This document shows, in pieces, positions 9,496 through 17,686 of a stretch of 46,512 bases of DNA. A model generated the notes under the pieces. That model was not told the DNA's origin and made no database searches. It saw only the letters and a list, made by a program, of their open reading frames with translations. The translations under genes were made by a program, and so were the position numbers. This DNA is from Chromatiales bacterium (GTDB lineage Bacteria > Pseudomonadota > Gammaproteobacteria > UBA6429 > Thiohalophilaceae): contig JALSSV010000066.1 in NCBI GenBank assembly GCA_026984045.1, positions 1 through 46,512 on the forward strand, written 5' to 3'. The first letter of the stretch is position 1, and each line of letters begins with the position of its first letter.

Positions 9496-10497
9496 TCAGT
9501 CGTCGTCTTCTTCCGCCCGCCAGGGGCGCGCGGCGCACTTGCGCCAGTAATGCCAGCCCATGCCCAGCACCGCCACCACGCAGGCGGCCAGCAGCCAGGG
9601 AATGGTGCGGTCGTAGAACACCGTATATCCCATCCACTGGCGCAGGCCGAGGAAGGTCAGGGTGCCGTCGGCCAGCGTCACCCGATCCCCCGGCCGCAGC
9701 ATGCGGCGCTGCCCGTCGACGCGCAGCACCAGCCGGTAGTCATGCGGCAGGCGAAAGCGCGAGGACCGCGCCGGGTCCAGTACCACCTCGTCCATCTCCA
9801 GCAAGGTCCAGAGCCGGTGACCGGTGCCCGGCAGCGTCCATTCCAGGGCCTGCCGATATTCGTGGGCCGGATAGCTGGGCAGGTGCACCGAGCCGGTTCG
9901 CGCCGGGCCGCCCTTCGCCGGCTGCCAGCGGAACAGGGGGGCGAAGCCCTTGTTGTGGGTGGTGTAGAAGCGGTAGCCGGCGATCACCAGCGGATGGTGA
10001 TCGCCGATCACCCCTTCGTGCAGACGGCCCTGCGCGTCCCGCCAGGCCACGCGGCTGAGGGTGCGCCCCCGTTCGCGCCCCGGGTGGTATTCGATGGTGA
10101 ACGGCAACTGGCGAAAGCGGATGCCCCTGATCGTGTCGGGGTGCAGGGGGCCGGCGTCGCGCCCGGTGAGGGTGCCGTCGAACCATTCCCCTTCGGTGAT
10201 CTCCAGTTGGCCGCGCAGGTAGGTGAGCCGGCTGACGGCCAGCAGGATCACCAGGACCAGCAGGGCCAGGTGGAACACCAGCAGGCCGCTCTGGCGGCGA
10301 AAGGCCGGATTGGTGGTGATGGCCGCCAGCAGGTTCAGCGCGAACAGGCCGAAGGGCACGGCCAGCACCCAGCCGTCCAGCCGGTTGGTGAGATACACGG
10401 CCATCACCAGCAAGGTAAACAGGCCGAAGATGGCCAGGGTCAGTTTCAGGGAACCGACCGCGACCCACCACGCACGTTCCTGCATCACGGCACTCAT
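9496..10497 (-). CDS. resB: ResB/Ccs1 subunit of cytochrome c synthase
   Basis: A 333-residue protein with three N-terminal membrane helices (about 14-36, 42-60, 71-92), a large periplasmic domain (about 100-300) and a final helix (TIPWLLAACVVAVLG) before a short acidic tail. This is the ResB/Ccs1 topology. His in LLVFHLALL of TM3 is a possible haem-contacting residue. The RBS GAGG lies just before the ATG and overlaps the end of the 11-haem gene. It partners the CcsA encoded 12 bases downstream. At 333 residues it is at the short end of the family, close to the compact ResB of Bacteroides/Proteobacteria-type CcsB. Confidence 0.85.
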   Translation of the reverse strand: MSAVMQERAWWVAVGSLKLTLAIFGLFTLLVMAVYLTNRLDGWVLAVPFGLFALNLLAAITTNPAFRRQSGLLVFHLALLVLVILLAVSRLTYLRGQLEITEGEWFDGTLTGRDAGPLHPDTIRGIRFRQLPFTIEYHPGRERGRTLSRVAWRDAQGRLHEGVIGDHHPLVIAGYRFYTTHNKGFAPLFRWQPAKGGPARTGSVHLPSYPAHEYRQALEWTLPGTGHRLWTLLEMDEVVLDPARSSRFRLPHDYRLVLRVDGQRRMLRPGDRVTLADGTLTFLGLRQWMGYTVFYDRTIPWLLAACVVAVLGMGWHYWRKCAARPWRAEEDDD

Positions 10498-10503
10498 GAC
10501 ACC

Positions 10504-12849
10504 TCAGGGCGGATTGCTGCAGGTGCTGCGCATCCAGAAACGCCCGCCACAGTCCGACGAACTCCAGTTGCCGCTGTTTTTCCAGTTCACCGGCCCGCCG
10601 CCGCCGAGCATGGCTTCAAAATAGTAGGGGCCGTTGGTATAGGGTGCGCTGCCGCCTTCCTGGCTGATGTCCACCAGCAGGGCCTTGTTGCGCCAGCCAT
10701 GGGGCACCATGGCATGACACCAGGAACATTCCAGGTGGCCGATCCGCCGCGCATGGCCGATATGCAGGTTGGTGCTGCGGAAACTCAGGCCACACATGCC
10801 GCCGCCACCCCCGCCCCCGCCGAAACCGCCACCACTGAAGCCGCTCTTGTCCGGATTGGTATTGTTGGGGTTGGCATAGTCGTCGTAGTTGTGACACTTG
10901 AAGCACAGATCTCCCTGGCGGCCGGTGCCCGTCTCGTTGTCCCAGTTGCCCTTGAGCAGGAAGTTGTTGCCGGAGCCGTGGGGGCCCCAGGGCGCGCCGT
11001 CGGGCCCGCCGTTGGGCTCCACGGTGCCCGGCGCGGTGTCCGAGCCGTGACAGTCGGTGCAATACATGGTGAGGTTGCCGATGTAACTGCCTCCGCCGCC
11101 GTTCCAGGGCGAGAGGAACAGGTTGGCGCTGGCGCCGCCGCGGGCCGCGAGATCGCGACCGGTGTTGTCGAGCACCGGATGCCAGCTGCGATGGTTGCCA
11201 CCCGGTTCGCCCTTGTCAGCGGCCGGGGGCTGGAACTCCATGGCCTGGTTGGTGTAGCGCGTGACCTGGTTGGTGCCGGCCGGCGTGCCGCCGCCCGACT
11301 CGCCGAGAAACGGCGGGGTGTCGTAGGCGTAGTCCGAGTGGCACTTGAGACAGTACTGGTATTCGCGGGTCAGGTAGCGGCTGCTCACCGCGGTGGAGGC
11401 GCCGATGCCGCCATCGCCCCGCTTGACCTGGTAACCGCTGGGCAGGCTGCCCCAAGCAGTGGAACCATAGATGGGCTCGACGCCCCAGCCGCCGCGCAAC
11501 ACACCCGAGGCGAGGTTGCTGTGCTGTACCGCCGAATCGTGTTCATGGGTGCCCTCCGCGTTGCCGGCGGTGCCGTTGAACAACTGGTTCTTCATCAGCC
11601 GGTGGGGGTTGTGGCAGTCGGTGCACTCGGCGTGGCGGTTGGTCAGGTTGCCCTTGCCGAGGGTGACGGGGCTCTCGGTGAGATCGGCGTCACGGATGTC
11701 GTGGCGTTCCTCGCCGGCGGGCTGATCGGCATTGGTGATGGGCATGTGCCGGGCCAGCAGGAAATCGCTCTTGATGTCGGGCACCGGGAAGCCGCTGGTG
11801 CCCTGCCCCTGCAACACGCCGCCGTCGGGCGAATGGCACTGATAGCAGGTCTCCTCGATGGCCGGCAGGGCGGTGGTCTTGGGTACGGTGGTGCTGTCCA
11901 CACCCTCGCGCAGCAGACGCCGGGCACCGGGCACCGTGTGGGTGTCGTGACAGTTGAGGCAGGCGGCCTGCCAGACCGGGGTGCCGGCCGGAAAGTCGCG
12001 CCGGGTGGCGGCGGTATCGGTGTAGATCTCGTCGGCCACGGTCTGATCGGCGTGGGCCGAGTGCGACCAGGCCTGGCCCAGCTTGTCATGGCAGGCGAGA
12101 CAGACGATGTCGTTGGCCTGATCGAAATTCCCGCCGCCGGGGGCGGCCTTCTGGAAGCGATTCAGGCGCAGGAACTTGATGTTCAGGGTGGCATCGGTGT
12201 CGCGAATGTGCGGATCGTGGCAGCTCACACACTGCACCTGGTTGTTCTCCAGCGGCACCAGCGGGCGGGTGTTGGTGCCGGCCTGGCGGTTGGCGATGTG
12301 ACTCACCAGGGCCGGATCCCGCAATTCGCCGTCGGCGGAGGCCAGGGTGCTGTCGTAGGTGAAGGAGATGGGATGATCGTTGGTCAGATCGATGCCCAGG
12401 CGGCGGGTGAATCCGGTGTTGGCGCCGCTGCCTTCGGGCATGCTGCCATCGGCAGCGGTGCCCTGCAGATCGATGGTCACGTTCTGCTGGCCGTTGAGCA
12501 CGTTCACGGTGCCCAGCGCCAGGGTGCCGTCGTGACACGACAGGCACAGCTTGGAACTGCCGGCCGGCTGATCGAGGCCCAGGGCATCCATGGAGCTGGA
12601 GCGGTAGGTGCTGTAGGTGGCCCCGGACAACTGGCGGTTCCACAGGGGGGCCGCCGGCGCATTCTCGGCGTTGTGCGGGGTGTGGCAGAACACGCAGATC
12701 CGCGATTCGCTGAGCGCGGTCACCGGACCCGGCCCGGTATTGGAAAGGTTGTGGGGCGTGTTGGCAATATCGGGGATCCGCGCCGCCTGGCTGCTCCCGA
12801 TCATCAGCCACAGTCCCATCCCCCACAGGGTTCGACGCATGCCGCTCAC
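10504..12849 (-). CDS. Undecahaem (11 CxxCH) secreted c-type cytochrome
   Basis: A 781-residue protein with a signal peptide and 11 CxxCH motifs (CVFCH, CLSCH, CVSCH, CLACH, CLNCH, CYQCH, CTDCH, CLKCH, CTDCH, CFKCH, CSWCH). Several are of the doubled CxxCH type with PH after the motif (CHTPH, CHDPH, CHNPH). The first four haems and their spacing match the 4-haem protein at 21755-22603 closely (IANTxHNL, ICVFCHTPH, PLWNR, LCLSCHDGT). Between haems 10 and 11 is a run of glycines (GGGFGGGGGGGG). The last 16 residues hold two more cysteines outside haem motifs (DCGGRFWMRSTC), possibly a disulfide. The GTG start overlaps the upstream NHL gene as GTGA with GGAGGAGGG before it; an ATG three codons in is the alternative. 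It is a candidate terminal or outer-face cytochrome of the conduit. Confidence 0.9.
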   Translation of the reverse strand: MSGMRRTLWGMGLWLMIGSSQAARIPDIANTPHNLSNTGPGPVTALSESRICVFCHTPHNAENAPAAPLWNRQLSGATYSTYRSSSMDALGLDQPAGSSKLCLSCHDGTLALGTVNVLNGQQNVTIDLQGTAADGSMPEGSGANTGFTRRLGIDLTNDHPISFTYDSTLASADGELRDPALVSHIANRQAGTNTRPLVPLENNQVQCVSCHDPHIRDTDATLNIKFLRLNRFQKAAPGGGNFDQANDIVCLACHDKLGQAWSHSAHADQTVADEIYTDTAATRRDFPAGTPVWQAACLNCHDTHTVPGARRLLREGVDSTTVPKTTALPAIEETCYQCHSPDGGVLQGQGTSGFPVPDIKSDFLLARHMPITNADQPAGEERHDIRDADLTESPVTLGKGNLTNRHAECTDCHNPHRLMKNQLFNGTAGNAEGTHEHDSAVQHSNLASGVLRGGWGVEPIYGSTAWGSLPSGYQVKRGDGGIGASTAVSSRYLTREYQYCLKCHSDYAYDTPPFLGESGGGTPAGTNQVTRYTNQAMEFQPPAADKGEPGGNHRSWHPVLDNTGRDLAARGGASANLFLSPWNGGGGSYIGNLTMYCTDCHGSDTAPGTVEPNGGPDGAPWGPHGSGNNFLLKGNWDNETGTGRQGDLCFKCHNYDDYANPNNTNPDKSGFSGGGFGGGGGGGGMCGLSFRSTNLHIGHARRIGHLECSWCHAMVPHGWRNKALLVDISQEGGSAPYTNGPYYFEAMLGGGGPVNWKNSGNWSSSDCGGRFWMRSTCSNPP

Positions 12850-13925
12850 AGCCCTCCTCCCAGATACTGGAACACCGCCACCCGGCCATTGAACATGTCG
12901 GCCACGTAGATCCGGTTGTGCCCGTCCACCGCCACGCCGGCGGGGAGGAAGAACTGGCCGATGCCCGCGCCGGTGCCGCCGATGGGCAGCAGGAAGCGCC
13001 CCTGGTCGTCGAAGATCAGCAGGTGATCGCGATAGGACTCGACCACATAGAGGTTGCCCTCGTCATCCACCGCCACCCCCTTGGGGCGCTCGAAGTTGCC
13101 CACGTACAGGCCCCGCTGGCCGATGGAGCGCAACCAGCGTCCGTCACGGCCATCGAGGATCTGGATCCGCGCATTGAGGGTGTCGGTCACGTAGAGCCGC
13201 CCGCCGGCCACGCACAGGTAGGTGGGCGCATTGAACTGGCCCGGCTCGTCACCGGGCTGGCCCCAGTGATCGAGGAAACGGCCCGCGGCGTCGAAGATCA
13301 CGATCTGGTGACGGCGGGTGTCGGCGACGTAGATGTGACCACTGCGCGGATCCCGCGCGACGCCCGTGGGTCGCGCCAGTTCGGCCTGGCCGATCACGCC
13401 CCGGGGGCGTCCGTCTGCGGCCAGCCGGAACACGGCCCCCAGCTCCGCATCGGCCACCAGCACGCCCCCGTCGACGTCCGTGGCCACCCCGACGGGGGCC
13501 TTGAAGGAGGTGCCGGGACGCGCCTCGGACCAGACGGCCAGGCGCCCCCCCGCCGGATCGAACACCAGGATCGCCTTGCGGCTGATGTCGCTCACGTAGA
13601 TGCGGCCGGCGGCATCCACGGCGATGCCCTGGGGACGTTGCAGGCCGTCCGGCGCCTTGCCACCTTCGTCGAGACCGGCCAGCCAGCGCAGGGCCGAACC
13701 CAGGGCGCCGTGTTCTTCGTCGCGCCGGGCGAAGTTGTCCGCTCCGGTCAGCTCGCCGATCCAGCGGTAACGGGGCACTTCCGGCATCGCGGGCCAGGAC
13801 CGCTCCGGTGCCGGGCGCAGGAAGCGGAAGTCGCGGGCGACCGGCCGGTCGCTGCCGGGACCGGCACAGCCGGCCAGTTCCCCGACGAGGAAAACCAGCA
13901 GCAACCCGATCAGGCCCCGCGTCAT
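12846..13925 (-). CDS. NHL-repeat beta-propeller lipoprotein
   Basis: 359 residues with a lipoprotein signal (LVFLVGELAGCAG, lipobox LAGC). Six NHL repeats follow, for example RPQGIAVDAAGRIYVSDISR, RPTGVARDPRSGHIYVADTR, RPKGVAVDDEGNLYVVES and LPAGVAVDGHNRIYVADMFN. The ATG at 13925 overlaps the preceding NHL gene as ATGA, and its own stop overlaps the 11-haem gene as GTGA. NHL propellers are usually protein- or ligand-binding platforms. The strict coupling to a multihaem cytochrome suggests a scaffold or docking role at the membrane surface, which is inference. It is one of four NHL proteins in the cytochrome region, each beside a multihaem gene. Confidence 0.88.
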   Translation of the reverse strand: MTRGLIGLLLVFLVGELAGCAGPGSDRPVARDFRFLRPAPERSWPAMPEVPRYRWIGELTGADNFARRDEEHGALGSALRWLAGLDEGGKAPDGLQRPQGIAVDAAGRIYVSDISRKAILVFDPAGGRLAVWSEARPGTSFKAPVGVATDVDGGVLVADAELGAVFRLAADGRPRGVIGQAELARPTGVARDPRSGHIYVADTRRHQIVIFDAAGRFLDHWGQPGDEPGQFNAPTYLCVAGGRLYVTDTLNARIQILDGRDGRWLRSIGQRGLYVGNFERPKGVAVDDEGNLYVVESYRDHLLIFDDQGRFLLPIGGTGAGIGQFFLPAGVAVDGHNRIYVADMFNGRVAVFQYLGGGL

Positions 13926-14848
13926 GGTCCCACCTCCGCTGCCGGCACGATGCGCAGGAGGTGCACCGCGCCCAGGCCTTCGTCGGCGACGTACAGCCAC
14001 TGTCCCTGGACCGCCAGATCCCGGATCCGCAAGGCGTTCAGCTTCACGGAGCGAGCGCGTGGAGCCGTGGACCGATGGGCGGGGAAGCACCACAGTCGGT
14101 TGTCGAAGGCATCAGCGACGATGATGCGGCCTTGCGCATCCCGCCCCAGCGCGACCGGCTGGCGAAGGCGTGAGGCGCCGAAGCGGCTCACGAAGCGACC
14201 CTGCCGATCCACCACCAGCACTTCGCGGCGGGCCCCATCGAGCAGGTAGAAGTGTTCCGTGTCGGCAACCAGATCGATCAAACCGCCCGGGGGCTGGCCG
14301 GTTTCGTCGCGGGGATGGATGATCGCCTCCACCCGTCCCAGGCGGTTGAAGGCCAGGATCTGCTGGTCGGGCCCGTCCAGCACCAGCAGCCGTCCACCGC
14401 GGGGATCGTCAATCAGCGCCAGTGGCCGGTTGAGGTTGAAATCCCGGAAACGCTCGACCACCTGCCCCTGCGTGTCGAGCCGCAGCACCTGGCGCTGATC
14501 CGGATCCGTCACGTAGAGCTCACCCGCGGCATTGGCGAGCAGGCGCACGTCGGGCGACAGGGACATCGAGTAAAGGGAAACCAGCCGATCGGCTCCGCGA
14601 TCATAGCGGTAGAGGCGGCCGCGGCCGGCGTCGGCAATGAAGATCTGATCCTGCCAGCCGGCCACCGCCACCGGTCGCGCCAGTTGCACGAAACGGCCCT
14701 GCGCATCGGGCGCCGCCTGCAGCAGGCGCCACGGCTGCAACGGCGTGTCCTGCGCTTCGCCGCTGCGCGACGGCGCCGCCGTGCAGGCCGACAGGGCCAG
14801 GGACAGACCCGCGAGCGGCAACAGCAGGCTGGAAAGGATTCTTTTCAA
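13922..14848 (-). CDS. NHL-like beta-propeller lipoprotein
   Basis: A 308-residue lipoprotein (LAGLSLALSACTAAPS) with degenerate propeller repeats: RPVAVAGWQDQIFIADAGRG, NAAGELYVTDPDQRQVLRLD, RQPVALGRDAQGRIIVADAF and DLAVQGQWLYVADEG. I chose the TTG start at 14848, which has AGGGGAG eight bases upstream and gives a compact lipoprotein signal. A GTG at 14869 overlapping the triheme stop as GTGA is the alternative and would add seven residues. It is coupled to the next NHL lipoprotein. It follows the triheme/helical cassette and probably acts with it at a membrane surface; no catalytic residues are evident. Confidence 0.78.
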   Translation of the reverse strand: MKRILSSLLLPLAGLSLALSACTAAPSRSGEAQDTPLQPWRLLQAAPDAQGRFVQLARPVAVAGWQDQIFIADAGRGRLYRYDRGADRLVSLYSMSLSPDVRLLANAAGELYVTDPDQRQVLRLDTQGQVVERFRDFNLNRPLALIDDPRGGRLLVLDGPDQQILAFNRLGRVEAIIHPRDETGQPPGGLIDLVADTEHFYLLDGARREVLVVDRQGRFVSRFGASRLRQPVALGRDAQGRIIVADAFDNRLWCFPAHRSTAPRARSVKLNALRIRDLAVQGQWLYVADEGLGAVHLLRIVPAAEVGP

Positions 14849-14865
14849 GCGTATCGCTCCCCTGT

Positions 14866-15258
14866 TCACCAGATCCCCGGCCCCTTGGTGGAATGGCCGC
14901 CGCGAATGCCGCTCTTGAGGCCCGGTTTGCCCGAGTGGCACAAAAAACAGTTTTCCGTGCCCCAGGCGATGTCGTCATTGTGGCACATGCCGCAGAACTT
15001 GCCGTCGATGATCTCCTGCATGGTCACGTCGTTGCTGCCGGCGCGCATTTCGAAACCCAGCTCGAAGTGACACACCTTGCAGCGAAAGCGGATGCGATGA
15101 AACCAGTGCGGAAAGATCACCGGCGGCATGCCTTCGGCCTCGGCGCGCCGGTTCAGGATCACGTCGCCGTATTCCGCCCATGCCGGCAAGGCCGCCAGCC
15201 ACAGAACCAGAATCCGCGCCGCGACCGCGCCCCACTTTCCCCTTCTCATTGCGCTCAT
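14866..15258 (-). CDS. Small periplasmic triheme cytochrome c7-type (copy 2)
   Basis: A 130-residue protein with a signal peptide (cleavage near AWA-EYGD) and three CxxCH motifs: CKVCH, CGMCH and CFLCH. The block PPVIFPHWFHRIRFRCKVCH supplies two extra histidines (HWFH) as probable distal ligands, as in c(7)-type triheme domains. It is a clear paralogue of the protein at 18356-18769 (EYGDxxLN, EGMPPVIFPHWFHRIRFRCKVCH split over both, IIDGKxCGxCHN, CHSGKPGLK). Small trihemes such as PpcA shuttle electrons through the periplasm. It is the last gene of a six-gene cassette, 4 bases after the longer triheme gene. The GPGIW tail has no recognised role. Confidence 0.92.
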   Translation of the reverse strand: MSAMRRGKWGAVAARILVLWLAALPAWAEYGDVILNRRAEAEGMPPVIFPHWFHRIRFRCKVCHFELGFEMRAGSNDVTMQEIIDGKFCGMCHNDDIAWGTENCFLCHSGKPGLKSGIRGGHSTKGPGIW

Positions 15259-15262
15259 GCTG

Positions 15263-15787
15263 TCAGGGTCGTGCCTCTTTGCGCGGCACGCTGTGACAAC
15301 GGTTACATTCGGTCAGGGGAAAGGCCACGGCCCCATGACATCGGCCACAGTATTCCCCCTGCAGGATCTTGTACATGTTGATGGGATTGGCGCCCACCTT
15401 GGAGACGAAATACTTTTCATGGCAGTTGGCGCAATCCAGCCACAGGGTGTGCGGCCGGTGAGGGAACAGCACCATCGGCATCTCGCCCGTATTCTTCATC
15501 AGCACCGGGGTTTCCCGGATCCGTACCCTGGTTTCGGGCCGCAGGTTGGTACGGGGATGAATAACTCCCTCCTCCAGCGCCCTGACCCAGTTCACCTGGT
15601 TGCCGGACGTATCCGCTGGCAACCGGGAGAGGGCCTCGGCCGGTTCCTGCAACACGCCGATGGCCGGCCCTTCCGGATCGTGCAGGTTGTCCTGCGCCAG
15701 GGGCACCCAGTAGCCGGCCAACGCCGCTCCGACGAACAGCAGGCCGGCCAGGCCGCTGCCGAGCAACTGCCACTTTCGTCTCATCAT
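15263..15787 (-). CDS. Longer N-anchored triheme cytochrome (copy 2)
   Basis: 174 residues. An N-terminal hydrophobic segment (about 8-25, GSGLAGLLFVGAALAGYWV) may be an uncleaved anchor. The three haem sites CANCH, CGRCH and CNRCH lie in the C-terminal half, preceded by VLFPHRPHTLWLDCANCH with candidate distal histidines. The region between anchor and haems (HDPEG..VNWVRALEEGVIHPR) is conserved with the protein at 17687-18328 (YHDPEG..VDWVRSLESGKITPR) and contains no haem motif. The ATG at 15787 has GGGGAG nine bases upstream. It could dock at the membrane or barrel and pass electrons to the small triheme made from the next gene; this role is inferred. Confidence 0.88.
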   Translation of the reverse strand: MMRRKWQLLGSGLAGLLFVGAALAGYWVPLAQDNLHDPEGPAIGVLQEPAEALSRLPADTSGNQVNWVRALEEGVIHPRTNLRPETRVRIRETPVLMKNTGEMPMVLFPHRPHTLWLDCANCHEKYFVSKVGANPINMYKILQGEYCGRCHGAVAFPLTECNRCHSVPRKEARP

Positions 15788-15806
15788 CCGCGCTTTTCTC
15801 CCCGAC

Positions 15807-16688
15807 CTAGCCCGGAATGTAGAAGCCGGCATTGCGGATCGCCCGCACGTACTGTTTCGTGGACTCCTCGCAACGGGTCACGGCGGCGGCATAGTCGCCC
15901 TGCTCGGCCAACTGCTCGGCCTCGGCGCGCAGACGCTTCGCCGCTTTCAGATATTTCTCCACCCGCTTGCGAATCCGCGGATTCTGCAACTTCTCCTCCA
16001 GCAGCATCTGCACCAGCATCTTGTGGGTATCGTTGCGATCCAGTTCATAGAGATATTCGTCACGCTTGGTTTCGAAGTGCAGGGAGCGTACCAGGGTATC
16101 GCCACTGCGCAGGGCACTGATCGCCGTCTTGATCTGCACATAGGCCGTATCCAGCGTCTTGCGGGCCGAATAGGGCTGATCGGTCTCCATCTGGGCCCTG
16201 GCCGTGGCGATGGCGGTCTCGGTGGCCCCACGCACTTCACGCACCAGATCCTCCCGGCCTTTCTCCTTGCCAATCCGCTCCAGGGCGGCCATCAGCGCTT
16301 CGACGCTCTCGAGACGGGCATCCACGCCCCGCGCCGCTTCGTCCTGTGCAGCACGCGCACCCTCCATGCGGGTCAGCCGCACGGCCCGGAACATGGTTTC
16401 GGTGGCATAGAACAGGGCCTCGCCGGCCGCATCCCGATCCTCCTCGTCCAGGGCCTTGACCGCGCGTTCGTAGAGTTCCCGCGCGGCCCGGTACAGGGTC
16501 TGCACGTTGGGATCCGTGCTGGCCCTGACCCGCCGTGCGGCCGACGACACCGTGAGCAACTGTTCGACGAAATGCAGACGATCCGCGGTGGCCGGGTTGA
16601 TGGGCTTGCCATCGGCCGACTGCAGGGCCGGCAAGGGCGAGGAAGCGAACAGCATCGCGGCCAGGCTCCATTTTCTGAGATGTTTCAT
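15807..16688 (-). CDS. Secreted all-helical repeat protein of unknown family (copy 2)
   Basis: A 293-residue protein with a signal peptide (MKHLRKWSLAAMLFASS) and no cysteine in the mature part, so no haem. The mature chain is rich in A, R, E and L with heptad-like helices, for example ARELYERAVKALDEEDRDAA and YLKAAKRLRAEAEQLAEQGD. The last two segments look like TPR-like hairpins (EQGDYAAAVTRCEESTKQYV). It is a distant paralogue of the protein at 16721-17620; shared features are the RRVRA/RRIEA segment, KRDEYLYELDRN versus PADEYRYEYDRN, and the closing helix pair. I do not recognise the family. Its place between triheme genes suggests a periplasmic spacer or scaffold for cytochromes. The start is supported by AGGAG seven bases upstream. 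Confidence 0.8.
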   Translation of the reverse strand: MKHLRKWSLAAMLFASSPLPALQSADGKPINPATADRLHFVEQLLTVSSAARRVRASTDPNVQTLYRAARELYERAVKALDEEDRDAAGEALFYATETMFRAVRLTRMEGARAAQDEAARGVDARLESVEALMAALERIGKEKGREDLVREVRGATETAIATARAQMETDQPYSARKTLDTAYVQIKTAISALRSGDTLVRSLHFETKRDEYLYELDRNDTHKMLVQMLLEEKLQNPRIRKRVEKYLKAAKRLRAEAEQLAEQGDYAAAVTRCEESTKQYVRAIRNAGFYIPG

Positions 16689-16720
16689 GATTTCGCTCCT
16701 GATGAAATGGGGTTGAAGGC

Positions 16721-17620
16721 TCACAACGCCAGGCCGCCCATGCGCAAGGCCTGCACGATGGTCTTGTTGGCCTGTTCGATGGCCACCAGCGCCTGTGCCA
16801 TGTCACCGGCCTGCTTCAGTTTCTCGGCCCGGGCCACCTGTTGCTCGCTTTTGGCGATCAACCGCTTGATCAGCGGGATGCGCCGGCGCATCTCGGCCGG
16901 GGCGGTGTTCAACAGCACCTGCGCCAGTGAGACGTAACTTCGGTTGCGATCGTATTCGTAGCGGTATTCGTCCGCGGGCGTCTTGAACTCCAGGGCGTAG
17001 GTCACCGTCTCCCGGGCCCGTGCCCGACTCAGGGCAGACTCGACTCGCGCCGAAGCCCGGCTCAGGATCCGCAGGGCGGCGGTATAGTCTCCTTTTTCAG
17101 CGTGTCCCTGCGCTTCGTGCAGCAACGCCTCTACCCGTGCCTGATCCAGCAGCTTGTCCAGCGGCAGACCCTTGCGGCGCGCCGTATCCGACAGGGCCTT
17201 TTCATAGACCCGGATGTTCTCCAGCGACTCCCGGTAGCGTTCCCGGGCCTGGGCATTGAGCCCCTGCGTGTCGACGATCAGGGCGAAGGCCCGGGTCACG
17301 TTGTCGAGACTCACCCGGGAGGCCTGGCGAGCCGGTTCCAGATCGCCACTGTCGAACAGGGTGCGCGCCTGCTGGTAGGCGTTCTTGGCATCCTCCAGCA
17401 GTGCGATGGCGCGGCGATTGCCGCCGGCCTCGATGCGCCGGGCCCGTTTCGAGTGATACAGGATCTGCTCGAGCATGCGCAGCTTGCTCTCCAGCACCCG
17501 GCGTTCCCGCGAGCCATCGCCATCCGCCGCCGCACTGGCGTCCTGACCGGCGAGTGCAATCAGCATCAATCCGCACAGAATGCACCACAGACCGCGATGC
17601 GCATGTCGGCTGTAGCTCAT
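16721..17620 (-). CDS. Secreted all-helical repeat protein of unknown family (copy 1)
   Basis: A 299-residue protein with a signal peptide (ending near ASAAADG) and a helical, Arg/Ala/Glu-rich mature chain. Recognisable segments are HSKRARRIEAGGNRRAIALL, AEKGDYTAALRILSRASARV, PADEYRYEYDRNRSYV and AGDMAQALVAIEQANKTIV. It is paralogous to the next gene downstream (15807-16688). The two sit side by side at the centre of the mirrored cassette. No haem motif or enzyme signature is seen. I start it at the second of two adjacent ATGs because GGAGG then stands five bases away; the first ATG at 17623 is possible. The function is unknown; a structural partner of the trihemes is the simplest reading of the context. 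Confidence 0.8.
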   Translation of the reverse strand: MSYSRHAHRGLWCILCGLMLIALAGQDASAAADGDGSRERRVLESKLRMLEQILYHSKRARRIEAGGNRRAIALLEDAKNAYQQARTLFDSGDLEPARQASRVSLDNVTRAFALIVDTQGLNAQARERYRESLENIRVYEKALSDTARRKGLPLDKLLDQARVEALLHEAQGHAEKGDYTAALRILSRASARVESALSRARARETVTYALEFKTPADEYRYEYDRNRSYVSLAQVLLNTAPAEMRRRIPLIKRLIAKSEQQVARAEKLKQAGDMAQALVAIEQANKTIVQALRMGGLAL

Positions 17621-17660
17621 CATCACCTCCAACCGCCTGTTCGGCGGACAGACCTCCATC

Positions 17661-17686
17661 CCGCTCCCGGCGCCTGCCGGGAGCGG
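17661..17686 (-). other. Strong intercistronic stem-loop (11-bp stem)
   Basis: CCGCTCCCGGC, a four-base loop, and GCCGGGAGCGG form a perfect hairpin directly after the stop of the longer triheme gene. No T run follows, so it is unlikely to end transcription. It may protect the 3' end of the upstream cytochrome message and set different amounts of trihemes and helical proteins. Confidence 0.6.

Noticed and set aside
8308-12909. Open frame of 1533 codons on the plus strand opposite the CcsA/ResB/11-haem genes
   Set aside because: Opposite-strand shadow of GC-rich genes; the translation is low-complexity (Q, G, H, A rich), has no domain motif and spans several real gene boundaries.
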